64,000 nt of DNA from Salinispora oceanensis (GCF_000383575.1 NZ_KB911579.1:499707-563706); one strand, 5' to 3'. Shown: positions 8,245-18,159, numbered from the stretch's first letter. Made by a program: numbers and translations. The notes: generated by a model not told the origin, from the letters alone.

Positions 8245-9852
8245 TCAGCGGCGCTCGCCGCTGGAGATCTCCGATCGCTCGGTGTCCGAATCGACCGGGG
8301 GTGCCGGCGACACCGGCGCCTCGGCGGGCTTCTCGATCGGGTAGAAGAAGCCCCGGATCGCCGGGCCGAGCGCGCCGAGCCGGTTCATCTTCTTCGGCAC
8401 CACCCAGCCGACGTACTCCAGTTCGCCGTCCTCCCGGTGGAGTGGCTGGTGCACCTCGACGAACCGACCGTCCGGCAGCCGCCGGATGATGCCGGTCTCG
8501 ACCCCGTGCGCCAGAACCTCCCGGTCGTGCTGCTGGAGCCCCAGACAGATCCGGTAGGTGACGAAGTACGCCAACGGCGGGAGGAGCAGCAGACCGATCC
8601 GGCCACCCCAGGTCATCGCGTTCAGGCTGATATTGAACTTGTCGGCGATGACATCGTTCGCCCCGGAGAGCGCCAGCACCAGGTAGAAGGTGACGGCCAT
8701 GGCACCCAGCCCGCTCCGCGCCGGAACGTCCCGCGGCCGCTGGAGCAGGTTGTGGCTACGGAAGTCCTTGAGGCGCCGGGCCTCAATGAACGGATAGAGC
8801 ACGGACATACCCACCAACACTCCGGGCAGCACGACCGTTGGCCAGAACAGCGGCGGAATGACGTACCCATCGCCGATCGGAATGTAGATCTCCCAGGCGG
8901 GCATCAGCCGGGTAGAGCCGTCGAGGAACATGACGTACCAGTCGGGCTGGCTGGCAGCCGAAACTACCCACGCCTCGTACGGCCCGAACAACCAGATCGG
9001 GTTGATCTGGAACAGGCCGGCCATCAGCGCGATCACCCCGAAGACGACCATGAAGAAGCCGCCCTGCTTCAACGCGTACCGCGGGAACATCCGCTCGCCG
9101 ACCACGTTGTCGTTGGTCCGGCCGGGGCCGGGCCACTGGGTGTGCTTCTGCTTGAAGACCAGCCCCAGGTGGGCACCGATCAGGGCGAGCAGCAAGCCGG
9201 GGATGAGCAGTACGTGCGCGATGTAGAACCGGCTGATGATGATCGTTCCGGGGAACTCGCCGTCGAAGATCGAGGACGTGAGCCAGGAGCCGATCACCGG
9301 AATCGACAACATGATGCCGGAGGCGATCCGGAGCCCGGTGCCGGAGAGGCCGTCGTCCGGCAGGGAGTAGCCGGTGAAACCGGCCAGGAAGCCCACCCAG
9401 AACAGTAGCGAACCAATGATCCAGTTGGCCTCCCGCGGCTTGCGGAACGCGCCGGTGAAGAAGACCCGCAGCATGTGCACCACGATCGCGGCCATGAACA
9501 GCAAGGCCGCCCAGTGGTGCATCTGCCGCATGATCAGGCCACCCCGGACGTCGAACGTGATGTCCAGACTGGAGGCGTACGCGGCGGACATCGGCGTGCC
9601 CCGGAGCGGGGCGTAGCTGCCGTTGTAGATCACCTCGGTCATCGCCGGCTCGAAGAAGAAGGTCAGGAAGACCCCGGTGAGCAGCAGGACGATGAACGAG
9701 AAGAGCGCGATCTCACCCAGCAGGAAGGACCAGTGGTCCGGGAAGACCTTGTTCAGCAGCCGACGGAGCGGGGTGGCCACCTGAAAGCGGTCGTCCACCC
9801 CCCGGGCCGCGTTGCCCGGGACGGCTGCCATCTCAAACTTTCGCCGCTTCAC
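8245..9852 (-). CDS. qcrB: menaquinol-cytochrome c reductase cytochrome b subunit QcrB
   Basis: A 535-residue polytopic protein, the quinol-oxidising cytochrome b of the actinobacterial bcc complex (complex III). The b6 core shows GFTGYSLP, the haem-ligand His pairs on the two central helices (including RQMHHWAALLF) and the Qo-site region around FGPYEAW (a PEWY-like loop). An actinobacterial C-terminal extension of over 100 residues follows. QcrB takes electrons from menaquinol and passes them to the Rieske centre and cytochrome cc; in actinobacteria the complex forms a supercomplex with aa3 oxidase. It is the last gene of ctaE-qcrC-qcrA-qcrB; its start overlaps the qcrA stop by 4 nt. Confidence 0.97.
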   Translation of the reverse strand: MKRRKFEMAAVPGNAARGVDDRFQVATPLRRLLNKVFPDHWSFLLGEIALFSFIVLLLTGVFLTFFFEPAMTEVIYNGSYAPLRGTPMSAAYASSLDITFDVRGGLIMRQMHHWAALLFMAAIVVHMLRVFFTGAFRKPREANWIIGSLLFWVGFLAGFTGYSLPDDGLSGTGLRIASGIMLSIPVIGSWLTSSIFDGEFPGTIIISRFYIAHVLLIPGLLLALIGAHLGLVFKQKHTQWPGPGRTNDNVVGERMFPRYALKQGGFFMVVFGVIALMAGLFQINPIWLFGPYEAWVVSAASQPDWYVMFLDGSTRLMPAWEIYIPIGDGYVIPPLFWPTVVLPGVLVGMSVLYPFIEARRLKDFRSHNLLQRPRDVPARSGLGAMAVTFYLVLALSGANDVIADKFNISLNAMTWGGRIGLLLLPPLAYFVTYRICLGLQQHDREVLAHGVETGIIRRLPDGRFVEVHQPLHREDGELEYVGWVVPKKMNRLGALGPAIRGFFYPIEKPAEAPVSPAPPVDSDTERSEISSGERR

Positions 9853-10934
9853 GGCCGCTCCCAGAAGTCGGGTCCGACGGTCTCGGTGTAGTCGGACGTG
9901 GCCACGAAGTAACCCTCGTCGTCAACGAAGATCGGCAACTGCGGCAGCCGACGGCTGGCGGGACCGAAGATGGGCTTCGCGTTGTCGGTGATCAGGAACT
10001 GCGACTGGTGACACGGGCAGAGCAGCCGGTTGGTCTGCTGCTCGTAGAGGCTGGCGGGGCAGCCGGCGTGCGTGCAGATCTTCGAGTAGGCGGCGAAGTT
10101 GCCCCACATGAAGTCGTCGTGGCCGATCCGCACGTTGGCCTCGCGGGCCTCCAGCGCATCCGCGTCCCGAAGGTGGATCAACAACGCCGGCGAGTCCGCG
10201 TACTTGTTACTCACCCCGTGGTCGATACCGGGGAAGACGGTGATCTGGCCACCGGCGCTGATGTCCGCCGGGCGAATCGGGCGGCCGTCCTCACGGACCA
10301 GCCGAACCTTCTGCCCGCCCTCCATCGGCGCGAAACCCGTGGTGAACATCTGGTTGTTCTTGTGCGGCTGCGAGATCAGGCCACCCACCAGCGGCGCCGC
10401 GGCCACCGCGCCGACCGGCGCGAGACCGGCCAGCAGCGAGACTCCCAGCAGCGGCCGGCGCTTCACGCCCAGCTCATCGGCCATGTAGAGCATCGTCTGT
10501 CCGGTGATCGTGCGGTCCCGCTCGTTCACCACGCCCTCATGCCGGTCCTGGACCGAGACCTCCTTGGGCAGCAGCTTCTTGCCCCAGGTGAGAACGCCGA
10601 AGCCGATGCCGAGCAGGGAGATACCCAGGGTCACACCCAGCAGCGGCGTGTACCACTTGTCGCCGCCGTGGCCCAGCTCGTACTCCCAGGGCCACCAGAT
10701 GTAGATCGCCAGGAAGGCGGTCGCGGAGGCGCCGGTCAGCAGGAAGAACGAGGCGACCGTACGGCTCAGGCGTCGCTCGGCCTTGCTGCCCGGCACGACC
10801 TGCGGCTCGTAGTGGACGATCTCGATGTCGTCCTCACGGGCACCCGCACGGACGATGTCGAAGCGACTGAGATCCGGATCGTCCAGGTCGACCGGCTGGT
10901 CGCCGCCCGCGTTTCCAGGGTGAGTGGTGGTCAT
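9849..10934 (-). CDS. qcrA: Rieske iron-sulfur subunit QcrA
   Basis: A 361-residue Rieske subunit of the bcc complex. The two [2Fe-2S] binding boxes are visible as CTHAGC and CPCHQS near the C-terminus. The first half carries three hydrophobic helices, as is normal for actinobacterial QcrA, which has extra membrane segments compared with the one-helix mitochondrial form. ATG 10934 follows GAGGTG at suitable spacing; the reading frame extends upstream, but that extension is Arg/Ser-rich and overlaps qcrC. Confidence 0.96.
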   Translation of the reverse strand: MTTTHPGNAGGDQPVDLDDPDLSRFDIVRAGAREDDIEIVHYEPQVVPGSKAERRLSRTVASFFLLTGASATAFLAIYIWWPWEYELGHGGDKWYTPLLGVTLGISLLGIGFGVLTWGKKLLPKEVSVQDRHEGVVNERDRTITGQTMLYMADELGVKRRPLLGVSLLAGLAPVGAVAAAPLVGGLISQPHKNNQMFTTGFAPMEGGQKVRLVREDGRPIRPADISAGGQITVFPGIDHGVSNKYADSPALLIHLRDADALEAREANVRIGHDDFMWGNFAAYSKICTHAGCPASLYEQQTNRLLCPCHQSQFLITDNAKPIFGPASRRLPQLPIFVDDEGYFVATSDYTETVGPDFWERP

Positions 10935-11001
10935 GCCGTCACCTCGCTGTGGGCGGTGCCGACCCGCGACACCGGCGCAATGTTGGTCAGGAACCGCCCG
11001 G

Positions 11002-11835
11002 TCACGACTTACCCGCAATCCACAGGGTGGTAAAGACCAGCGCGACGATGCCGACCAGGAAGATCGCCAGGCCCTCGGTCGAGGGACCGTAGCGGCCGAG
11101 GTTGAAGCCACCCGGGTCCTGGTTGTGGTTCAGGGTCTCCTGGATGTAGGCGATGATGTCCGCCTTCTGCTCGGGCGTGATCTGGTTGTCCCCGAACACC
11201 GGCATGTTCTGCGGACCGCTGAGCATCGCGGCGTAAATCTGACGATCGGTGGCGGGCTTCAGGGTCGGCGCGTACTTACCCGAGGAGAGGGCTCCACCGC
11301 CGCCGCCGAAGGCGTGACACTGCGAGCAGTTGATCCGGAACAGCTCACCACCGGCGGCGAGGTTGCCGTCCTTGTGGAGATCCTCGCCGGCCGGCACCTC
11401 CGGGCCACCACCAAGCTCCTGGATGTACTGTCCGAGCTGACGGATCTCATCGTCGTTGAAGACCGGAGGCTTGCGGGGCGCCTGGGCCTCCTGCCGGACC
11501 ATCGGCATGCGGCCGCTGCCCACCTGGAACTCGACCGAGGCGGAGCCAACGCCGACCAGACTCGGGCCGCGCCCCTCGACGCCCTGCGCGTTGCGACCGT
11601 GGCAGCTCACACAGCTCTCGTTGAACAGCGCCTTGCCGTCCGTGGCGGCGCTAGACATCGGTGTGTCCTGCGCCTGCACGCTGGGGGCGAAAGCCGTGTA
11701 GGCACCGCCGGCCAGCATCAGCGCTGCCAGCAGCCGGACCGCGGCACCCAGCCGGCGGCGGCCCCTGCTGCGCGACGCGGGCCGCCCGCGCAGCCGCGCG
11801 AGCAGACCGCGTCGGCGGTCGTTGTCAGAAGTCAT
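11002..11835 (-). CDS. qcrC: dihaem cytochrome c subunit QcrC
   Basis: A 277-residue membrane-anchored cytochrome with two c-type haem motifs, CVSCH and CSQCH, each in its own domain (first about 55-150, second about 155-240). The N-terminus is Arg-rich followed by one hydrophobic signal/anchor, and a C-terminal transmembrane helix ends in TLWIAGKS. In actinobacteria this dihaem cytochrome cc replaces cytochrome c1 and soluble c, carrying electrons directly from the Rieske centre to the oxidase. It lies between ctaE and qcrA in one minus-strand operon. Confidence 0.96.
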   Translation of the reverse strand: MTSDNDRRRGLLARLRGRPASRSRGRRRLGAAVRLLAALMLAGGAYTAFAPSVQAQDTPMSSAATDGKALFNESCVSCHGRNAQGVEGRGPSLVGVGSASVEFQVGSGRMPMVRQEAQAPRKPPVFNDDEIRQLGQYIQELGGGPEVPAGEDLHKDGNLAAGGELFRINCSQCHAFGGGGGALSSGKYAPTLKPATDRQIYAAMLSGPQNMPVFGDNQITPEQKADIIAYIQETLNHNQDPGGFNLGRYGPSTEGLAIFLVGIVALVFTTLWIAGKS

Positions 11836-11907
11836 GACCTGTGTCCTTAACCGGTTGGACCTTGCCTGAGGGGACGAAGCAGCGGCGCGATTCGGGGCGC
11901 GCCAAGA

Positions 11908-12507
11908 TCACTGAAGCCAGTAGATCATGGCGTAGAGCGCGATCCACACCACATCGACGAAGTGCCAGTAGTACGACACCACGATCGCCGATGTCGCCTG
12001 CGCCGGCGTGAACCGACCCATGGTGGTGCGAATCATGAAGATGACGAAGGCGACCAGACCGCCCGCCACGTGGAGACCGTGGAAGCCGGTGGTGAGGTAG
12101 AACATCGACCCATAGCCATCTTCGTTGATCTTGACGCCCTCGTGGATCAGCTCCCGGTACTCGTTCAGCTGGCCGAGTACGAAGATCAGTCCCATCACGA
12201 AGGTGATCGTGAACCAACGCCGTAGGGCGTGCACGTCCCCCTTCTCCGCGGCGAACACGCCGATCTGGCAGGTCACCGACGAGAGCACCAAAATCACCGT
12301 GAACGTCGTCGCGTACGGAACATTCAGGTGCGGAGTGTGCTCCGCCCACTGCTCCGGCGCCGCGGCACGGATCGAGAAGTACATCGCGAACAGCGCCGCG
12401 AAGAACATGAGTTCACTGGAGAGCCACACGATCGTCCCGACGCTGACCATGTTGGGTCGCGTCAGGGAGTGGATCCGGCTCTTGTCAATCGCTGGGGCCG
12501 CAGTCAC
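11908..12507 (-). CDS. ctaE: cytochrome c oxidase subunit III
   Basis: A 199-residue five-helix subunit III of aa3 oxidase. Recognisable segments are [29 protein letters not shown] and the C-terminal [15 protein letters not shown]. It stabilises the CtaD catalytic core, which is encoded elsewhere. It is the first gene of ctaE-qcrCAB, divergent from the CtaG-like gene; the 107-nt gap 12508-12614 must hold its promoter. Confidence 0.97.
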   Translation of the reverse strand: MTAAPAIDKSRIHSLTRPNMVSVGTIVWLSSELMFFAALFAMYFSIRAAAPEQWAEHTPHLNVPYATTFTVILVLSSVTCQIGVFAAEKGDVHALRRWFTITFVMGLIFVLGQLNEYRELIHEGVKINEDGYGSMFYLTTGFHGLHVAGGLVAFVIFMIRTTMGRFTPAQATSAIVVSYYWHFVDVVWIALYAMIYWLQ

Positions 12508-12602
12508 GCGGTCATTATTGCCGTTAAGCGAGGCCGGCGATCAGCGGGGGCCCAAACCGGTGCTCCGGGCAGCCCGATCGGGGGGGTCCGTTTAGCCTCA
12601 CC

Positions 12603-12614
12603 TAGGGTGAAAAC
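12603..12614 (+). promoter_or_regulatory. probable leaderless promoter -10 of the CtaG-like gene
   Basis: TAGGGT at 12603-12608, six bases, then GTG 12615, in the intergenic region shared with ctaE. Confidence 0.5.
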
Positions 12615-13583
12615 GTGCAGCGCGTCGATCCACTCTCCATTGCTACCGAAGTCGCCGCACCAGCTGCGACCTCGGTCGCCGTACCGGCAGCACCCGCGGC
12701 CATCCCGCCGCCATTCACCCTCACGTCGATCTTCACCGAGGTGCAGCCAGTCAGCTGGATCGCGGTCGGCTTGGCTCTCGCAGCTGGACTCTACCTCTAC
12801 GGCGTACGCCGGCTCCGGGTGCGCGGCGACCGCTGGCCGGTGGTCCGAACGCTGCTCTTCCTCGGCCCCGGCCTCGGCGGCATCGCCACGGTGACCCTCA
12901 GCGGACTGGCGGCCTACGACACCACGTTGCTGTCGGTCTACCTGACGCAGCACCTGGTGCTCTCCATGGTGGCACCGATCTTCCTGGCCCTGGGCGCCCC
13001 TATCACGCTGGCGCTACAGGCGTTGCCACCGCACCCGCGCGAGCGGCTGCGGACGCTCCTACACAGCCGCATCGCCCGGCTCTGCAGCTACCCTCTGGTC
13101 GCCTTCGCGATCTTCATGGTCACCCCGTTCGCCCTCTACTTCACTGACCTGTACCGCTACACGCTCGAACACGCCTGGGCGCACGGGTTGGTCCAGGCAC
13201 ACGTTCTCCTGATCGGATGCGTCTTCTTCTGGCCGTTACTCGGGCTCGACCCGCTGCCCAACCGCTGGCCCTACCCGGGCTGGGCGCTGCTGATGCTGCT
13301 CTCCGTGCCGTTCTACACCGTGCTCGGGCTCACCATCATGCAGTCGACCGCCCTCTTCGGTGGCGACTGGCACTCCTCGCTCGGCCTGACCTGGGCCGAC
13401 CCATGGGAGGACCAGGTGATCGCCGGTGGGATCCTCTGGGGCGGCGGCGAGCTCGTCAGCGTCACCATGTTGGCGGTGCTGGTCGTGCGATGGATGCGCC
13501 AGGCCGAGCGGGAGGCCCGCCGGATCGACCGCGAGCTGGACCGCCAGGAGGCCGAACAGCGGGCCAACCCGGCGGTCGGCTGA
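12615..13583 (+). CDS. CtaG-like cytochrome c oxidase assembly membrane protein
   Basis: A 322-residue polytopic protein of the caa3_CtaG family: an Ala/Pro-rich N-terminus, about seven membrane helices, and a charged C-terminal helix (RQAEREARRIDRELDR). Family marks include TQHLVLSMVAPIFLALGAP, conserved His residues in LYRYTLEHAWAHGLVQAHVLL, and the GGDWHSSLGL loop. Members are thought to aid copper insertion into the oxidase; the immediate neighbourhood of ctaE and qcrCAB supports a role in assembly of aa3 oxidase. GTG 12615 is preceded by a leaderless-type hexamer. Confidence 0.85.
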   Translation: MQRVDPLSIATEVAAPAATSVAVPAAPAAIPPPFTLTSIFTEVQPVSWIAVGLALAAGLYLYGVRRLRVRGDRWPVVRTLLFLGPGLGGIATVTLSGLAAYDTTLLSVYLTQHLVLSMVAPIFLALGAPITLALQALPPHPRERLRTLLHSRIARLCSYPLVAFAIFMVTPFALYFTDLYRYTLEHAWAHGLVQAHVLLIGCVFFWPLLGLDPLPNRWPYPGWALLMLLSVPFYTVLGLTIMQSTALFGGDWHSSLGLTWADPWEDQVIAGGILWGGGELVSVTMLAVLVVRWMRQAEREARRIDRELDRQEAEQRANPAVG

Positions 13584-13674
13584 CTGCCCGGCCGGGGAGC
13601 ACCGCCCGCGGAAGCCCTGCTGGGTAGGACCGGTACGATCGGCAGATAGCTACGAGGTGGGAGCCAGTTAAGCA

Positions 13675-14070
13675 ATGAGCGATCGTCGGTGCACTGTCCT
13701 GCTCTACAGTGACGACCCACAGGTCCGGGATCGGATGCGACTCGCCGTCGGCAACCGGCCCGCACCCGGCCTCAAGGTTGAGTTCGTTGACGCGTCCGAC
13801 TACGCCGAGTGCATCCGGCTGGTTGACGACTACGAGATTGATCTCCTACTCCTGGACGGCGAGGCACACCCGGGCGGTGGCCTCGGCATCGCCCGGCAGA
13901 TCAAGGACGACCGGGCCGATCCCCCACCCACCTGCGTGGTGCTCGCTCGCGCCGCCGACCGATGGCTCGCCGCCTACGCCGAGGTTGATGCCACCCTGGT
14001 GCATCCGCTCGATCCGGTGACCACCGGCACGACCGTCGCCGAAGTGCTGCGGACCCACGCACCGACCTGA
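13675..14070 (+). CDS. degenerate response-regulator receiver protein
   Basis: A 131-residue single-domain protein with the alternating hydrophobic strands of a CheY-like receiver: CTVLLYSDD (acidic D13/D14), IDLLLLDGE (D61, the phospho-acceptor position), TCVVLARA, and TLVHPLD. The last motif replaces the Lys of the usual K-P-F/L with His, and the Thr/Ser after strand 4 is Ala, so normal phospho-activation is doubtful. No kinase or output domain is nearby. It has a good GGGAG ribosome site before ATG 13675 and lies just upstream of trpD, as it does in related actinomycetes (remembered, not checked). A phosphorylation-independent regulator is an inference. Confidence 0.75.
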   Translation: MSDRRCTVLLYSDDPQVRDRMRLAVGNRPAPGLKVEFVDASDYAECIRLVDDYEIDLLLLDGEAHPGGGLGIARQIKDDRADPPPTCVVLARAADRWLAAYAEVDATLVHPLDPVTTGTTVAEVLRTHAPT

Positions 14071-14147
14071 CGTCCCCCTCCGGCACCGCTTCGGCGCCGG
14101 GTCCGCCGGCGCCGGATCCTAACCCCTGGACCGCTCGGGAGGCCCCC

Positions 14148-15209
14148 ATGGGCGAACGGACCTGGCCGCACCTGCTCGCCGCGCTGCTGCGCGGCGACGA
14201 GCTATCCACCGCCGACACTGCCTGGGCGATGGGTGAGATCATGTCCGGATCGGCGGGCCCAGCGCAGGTCGCCGGCTTCGCCGTCGCGCTGCGGGCCAAG
14301 GGTGAGACCCCCGCCGAGCTCTCCGGCCTGGTCGAGGCGATGCTCACCCACGCCGTTCCGGTCGATCTGCCCGCGGAGCTGCGCGCAACCGCCGTGGATG
14401 TGGTGGGCACCGGTGGCGATCTCGCGCACACCGTGAACATCTCCACCATGGCCTCCCTGGTGGTCGCCGGCGCCGGCGTACGGGTCGTCAAGCACGGCAA
14501 CCGAGCCGCTTCCTCCTCCTGCGGCACCGCGGACGTACTGGAGTTCCTCGGCCTGCCGCTGGAACTCGGCCCCGAGGCGGTGGCGACCTGCGTCGCCGAG
14601 GCGGGGATTGGCTTCTGCTTCGCCGCCCGGTTCCACCCCGGGATGCGCCACGCTGGCCCGGTGCGTCGAGAGCTGGGCGTACCCACCGCCTTCAACTTCC
14701 TCGGCCCGCTCACCAACCCGGCTCGTCCGCGAGCCGGCGCAGTCGGCTGCTTCGACGCCCGGATGGCGCCGGTCATGGCCGCGGTCTTCGCCGCTCGCGG
14801 TGACTCGGCGCTCGTCCTGCGCGGCGAGGACGGGCTCGACGAGTTCACCACCGCCGCCCCCACCCGCGTCTGGGCGGCGCAGGGCGGCACGGTCTCCGAG
14901 GCGCTGCTCGACGCGACGGACCTTGGGATACCCCGGGCCACCCTCGCCGACCTACGCGGCGGCGACGTCGCCTACAACGCCGACGCGGTACGCCGCCTGC
15001 TCGCCGGGGAGACCGGGCCGGTGCGAGACGCGGTGCTGGTCAACGCCGCCGCGGCGCTCGCCACCCAGGGGCCCCTGCACACGGACCTGACCGAGGCGCT
15101 GCGGGCCGGCCTCCTCCGCGCCGCCGATTCGATCGACTCCGGGGCCGCGGCCCGCACGCTGGACCGCTGGATCGAGGTCGCCCAAACCGTAAGGCCGGCT
15201 ACCGTCTGA
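14148..15209 (+). CDS. trpD: anthranilate phosphoribosyltransferase
   Basis: A 353-residue TrpD, the second step of tryptophan synthesis: anthranilate plus PRPP gives phosphoribosyl-anthranilate. The PRPP loop DVVGTGGD and NISTMAS, the [20 protein letters not shown] block and the [18 protein letters not shown] anthranilate-site region are all intact. ATG 14148 follows CGGGAGG. Standing alone, away from other trp genes, next to the bcc/aa3 genes is its usual actinobacterial position. It is convergent with ctaF, with a strong terminator between. Confidence 0.96.
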   Translation: MGERTWPHLLAALLRGDELSTADTAWAMGEIMSGSAGPAQVAGFAVALRAKGETPAELSGLVEAMLTHAVPVDLPAELRATAVDVVGTGGDLAHTVNISTMASLVVAGAGVRVVKHGNRAASSSCGTADVLEFLGLPLELGPEAVATCVAEAGIGFCFAARFHPGMRHAGPVRRELGVPTAFNFLGPLTNPARPRAGAVGCFDARMAPVMAAVFAARGDSALVLRGEDGLDEFTTAAPTRVWAAQGGTVSEALLDATDLGIPRATLADLRGGDVAYNADAVRRLLAGETGPVRDAVLVNAAAALATQGPLHTDLTEALRAGLLRAADSIDSGAAARTLDRWIEVAQTVRPATV

Positions 15210-15355
15210 GCCAACACCAGAGCGGCCCCGCCGACGGCGAGCTGGTCCAGCCCCCGGCACCGCTGGGGAGGACCACTTGCCACCGGAGGCCAGTCGGGCA
15301 GGTTGGGACGATCAACCGACGTGGCCGACGGCCCACACCGCAATCGCCTCCACAC

Positions 15356-15395
15356 GGCGAACGGCCCGCTCCCTGCCGGGAGCGGGCCGTTCGCC
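15356..15395. terminator. bidirectional terminator between trpD and ctaF
   Basis: A perfect 18-bp stem (15356-15373 with 15378-15395) closes a TGCC loop; TAATT follows on the plus strand. It lies between convergent genes. Confidence 0.8.
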
Positions 15396-15405
15396 TAATT
15401 GTGGA

Positions 15406-15831
15406 TCAGTGCTCGGCAGTGCGCCGGGTACCGCTGTAGTACTCGAAGAGCAGGCCACAGGCGGCGAAGACGACCGCTACCAGGCCGACAGCCAGCAGCC
15501 AGAGCTGCCAGAACACGAGGCCGAGACCGGCGATCGTGGCCGCCAGCGCGATCCCGAACGGCCAGTAGCTGCCCGGGCTGAAGAAGCCCACCTCACCCGC
15601 GCCATCAGCGATTTCCGCATCAGCCCGGTCCTCGGGGCGCAGATCGATCCGCCGGGCGACAAACCAGAAGAAGCCGCCGCACATCAGGCAGAGCGCGAAG
15701 CTCAACAGCAGGGCGATGGTGCCAACCCATTCGATCTGGCCGCCGTCGCCGTAGGTCCAGCCTCCGTAGAGTGCCGAGGCAAAGAGCAGGAACCCGGCGA
15801 TGATGAGGAAGATACGCCACTCGGTCTTCAT
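15406..15831 (-). CDS. ctaF: cytochrome c oxidase subunit IV, actinobacterial type
   Basis: A 141-residue four-helix protein of the CtaF family, the small actinobacterial subunit of aa3 oxidase. It opens MKTEWRIFLIIAGFLLFAS and has a Gly/aromatic-rich region (FFSPGSYWPFGIALAA) typical of the family. ATG 15831 follows GGGAGCAGGC, ten bases after the ctaC stop, so the pair is a ctaC-ctaF operon; an upstream in-frame extension would overlap ctaC and is not needed. Confidence 0.93.
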   Translation of the reverse strand: MKTEWRIFLIIAGFLLFASALYGGWTYGDGGQIEWVGTIALLLSFALCLMCGGFFWFVARRIDLRPEDRADAEIADGAGEVGFFSPGSYWPFGIALAATIAGLGLVFWQLWLLAVGLVAVVFAACGLLFEYYSGTRRTAEH

Positions 15832-15841
15832 GCCTGCTCCC

Positions 15842-16813
15842 TCAGTTACCCACGCCGCTAGCCGACTTGTCGGGGTTGAAGTTCGACTCGGTGCGTCGCG
15901 TGTCGAACGGCTCCGTGGTCGTCGCGTAGGGGTCTTCACCGATCGCGGTCAGCGCCTCCTGCGTGGACCGTCCATCCTGCTTGGCGGCGAGGAACTGGTC
16001 GTACTTCTCCGGCGAGACAACCCGCAGCTCGAAGTTCATGAAGGCGTGGTAGGTGCCGCACAGCTCCGCGCAGCGGCCCACGTACGCACCCTCGCCCTCG
16101 AGCTTGGAGACCTCGAAGACATTGCGAATGCTACCGGGGAAGACATCACGCTTGAACAGCATCTCCGGCACCCAGAACGAGTGGATGACGTCGCGGCTGG
16201 TCTCCTCGAAGCGGATCGACCGGTCCGAGGGCAACACCAGGATCGGGATGACCTCGCTGGTGCCGAGGACCGAAGCGACCGTGTTGGCCTCCACGCCCTG
16301 GCCGTCGCGGTAGTTGAACTGCCAGTTCCACTTGAAGGCGACCACCTCGACGGTGACATCCGGGTCCCGGGAGGTCTTCCCCACATCGGTCTGCACGATC
16401 GCCGTGTAGTAGAAGAGCACGGCGACGATCAGAATCGGGGCGATGGTGTAGAGGAACTCCATCGGCAGGTTGTAGCGAGTCTGCACCGGCAGCTCGTTGC
16501 CCCGCTTCCGGTAGCGCACCACGCACCAGAAGATGAGGCCCCACACGAACACGCCGACCGCGAGCGCCGCGATGCACGAGGCGATCCACAGGTCGTACAT
16601 CCGGTTCGCCTCAGGGGTGATGCCGCCCTGCGGCCAGCCGAAGCCGCCGAACGCGGCACCGACATCGCAGCCCGTGAGCAGGACCAACAGTGCCGCTCCG
16701 CCGAGACCGAGCCCAGCCAGCCGGCCGGCACCCCGCACCCGGCGCCCACCGGCTTCCGGGTAGGCGCTGTGCCGTACGGCCGACGGCCGTACCTCCGAAC
16801 TCCTTGCGACCAC
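15842..16813 (-). CDS. ctaC: cytochrome c oxidase subunit II (CuA), lipoprotein
   Basis: A 323-residue subunit II of aa3 oxidase. The N-terminus has Arg residues, a hydrophobic segment and a lipobox ending LLTGC, so the mature protein is probably lipidated at that Cys. Two membrane helices follow, then a cupredoxin domain with the CuA site CAELCGTYHAFM. Electrons come from QcrC and pass to CtaD (not in this window). GTG 16813 is the start. Divergent from the cysteine desulfurase gene. Confidence 0.96.
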   Translation of the reverse strand: MVARSSEVRPSAVRHSAYPEAGGRRVRGAGRLAGLGLGGAALLVLLTGCDVGAAFGGFGWPQGGITPEANRMYDLWIASCIAALAVGVFVWGLIFWCVVRYRKRGNELPVQTRYNLPMEFLYTIAPILIVAVLFYYTAIVQTDVGKTSRDPDVTVEVVAFKWNWQFNYRDGQGVEANTVASVLGTSEVIPILVLPSDRSIRFEETSRDVIHSFWVPEMLFKRDVFPGSIRNVFEVSKLEGEGAYVGRCAELCGTYHAFMNFELRVVSPEKYDQFLAAKQDGRSTQEALTAIGEDPYATTTEPFDTRRTESNFNPDKSASGVGN

Positions 16814-17007
16814 CTGGTCCTGCCTCCCTAGCGCGCCGCCGTGTCATCTGATCTGCCGGCCTCCGCCGGTGGAGCTTCAACACCGGCGGCAAAGGGGTCA
16901 CCGACGGTCGCAGATTACTCGACTAGGACCGGCTGGACCTGATTGGGGTGGTTGTCCGCCCCCATCGGGGTGATCACAAGACAGGGGAGGCGATATCGTG
17001 GAGCTCC

Positions 17008-18159
17008 GTGAACGCCTCTCCGGTCTACCTGGACGCCGCCTCCGCCGCGCCGCTGCACCCCGTCGCCCGACAGGCGCTACTGGCCGCCCTGGACGACGGC
17101 TGGGCCGACCCACAACGGCTCTACGCCCCAGCTCGGCGTGCGCGTCAACTCCTGGACGCGGCGCGGGAGGCCGCCGCGGACACGCTCGGCGTCCGACCGG
17201 ACGAGCTCTCCTTCACCCCAAGCGGTACGGCGGCTGCGCACTCGGCCGTCCTCGGCGGGCTCGTCGGACGGCGCCGGGCCGGGTCCGGCCTGGTGCACTC
17301 CGCTATCGAACACTCGGCGGTGCTGCACGCCGCCGAGCGACACGTGGCTGCTGGCGGCACGGCGACATCGGTCCCGGTCGACCGGGTTGGCCGAATCGAT
17401 CTGGACGCCTGGTCAACGGCGGTCGGGGCACGCGGGACCGCGCTCGCGGCCCTGATCGGCGCGAGCCACGAGGTGGGCACCGTGCAGCCGGTCGCCGAGG
17501 CCGGTGCCGCCTGCGCCGCCGCCGGAGTGCCGCTCTACGTCGACGCGGCACAGGTGGTCGGGCACGCACCGGTGCCGGTGGGCTGGTCGATCCTGACCGC
17601 GAGCGCCCACAAGTGGGGCGGACCGCCGGGGGTCGGGTTGCTGGTGGTCCGCAAGGGCACCCGCTGGGAGTCGCCGTGGCCGATGGACGAACGCGAGGCA
17701 GGGCGGGCCCCGGGGGTGGTGAACCTACCAGCGGTCGTCGCGGCGGCGGCGAGTCTGCGTGCGGTGGCGGCCGACGCGGCGGCACGGGGGGCCCGACTCG
17801 CCCGCCTGGTGGACCGGATCCGGGCCCGGGTGGCGACCGAGGTGCCGGATGTGGAGGTGGTCGGTGATCCAGAAGATCGACTTCCGCACCTGGTGACCTT
17901 CTCCTGCCTGTACGTCGATGGTGAGGCGCTGCTCCACGCGTTGGACCGGCGCGGCTTCGCCGTCTCCTCCGGGTCGTCGTGCACGTCGTCAACGCTGCGC
18001 CCGTCGCACGTGCTGGCGGCGATGGGAGTGTTGTCACACGGCAATGTGCGGGTCTCGCTGCACCGGGACACGACCGAGGCCGACGTGGAGCGGTTCCTGA
18101 CCGAGCTGCCGGGGATCGTGACCGCGTTGCGGACCGAGGCGGGCGTGGTGGGGCTGTGA
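17008..18159 (+). CDS. cysteine desulfurase (NifS/IscS-like, class V aminotransferase)
   Basis: A 383-residue PLP enzyme that removes sulfur from cysteine, leaving alanine and an enzyme persulfide. The PLP lysine lies in TASAHKWGGP, the PLP-phosphate region in ALIGASHEVGTVQP with the DAAQ strand, and the persulfide Cys in VSSGSSCTSSTLRPSHVL. GTG 17008 is the likely start: GGAG lies 5 nt upstream and the family begins with VYLDAAS close to the N-terminus; an in-frame start at 16948 would add 20 unmatched residues. Its stop overlaps the start of the TusA-like gene, and an ErpA-type carrier lies 1.4 kb downstream, so a local sulfur-relay role is likely. Confidence 0.92.
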   Translation: MNASPVYLDAASAAPLHPVARQALLAALDDGWADPQRLYAPARRARQLLDAAREAAADTLGVRPDELSFTPSGTAAAHSAVLGGLVGRRRAGSGLVHSAIEHSAVLHAAERHVAAGGTATSVPVDRVGRIDLDAWSTAVGARGTALAALIGASHEVGTVQPVAEAGAACAAAGVPLYVDAAQVVGHAPVPVGWSILTASAHKWGGPPGVGLLVVRKGTRWESPWPMDEREAGRAPGVVNLPAVVAAAASLRAVAADAAARGARLARLVDRIRARVATEVPDVEVVGDPEDRLPHLVTFSCLYVDGEALLHALDRRGFAVSSGSSCTSSTLRPSHVLAAMGVLSHGNVRVSLHRDTTEADVERFLTELPGIVTALRTEAGVVGL

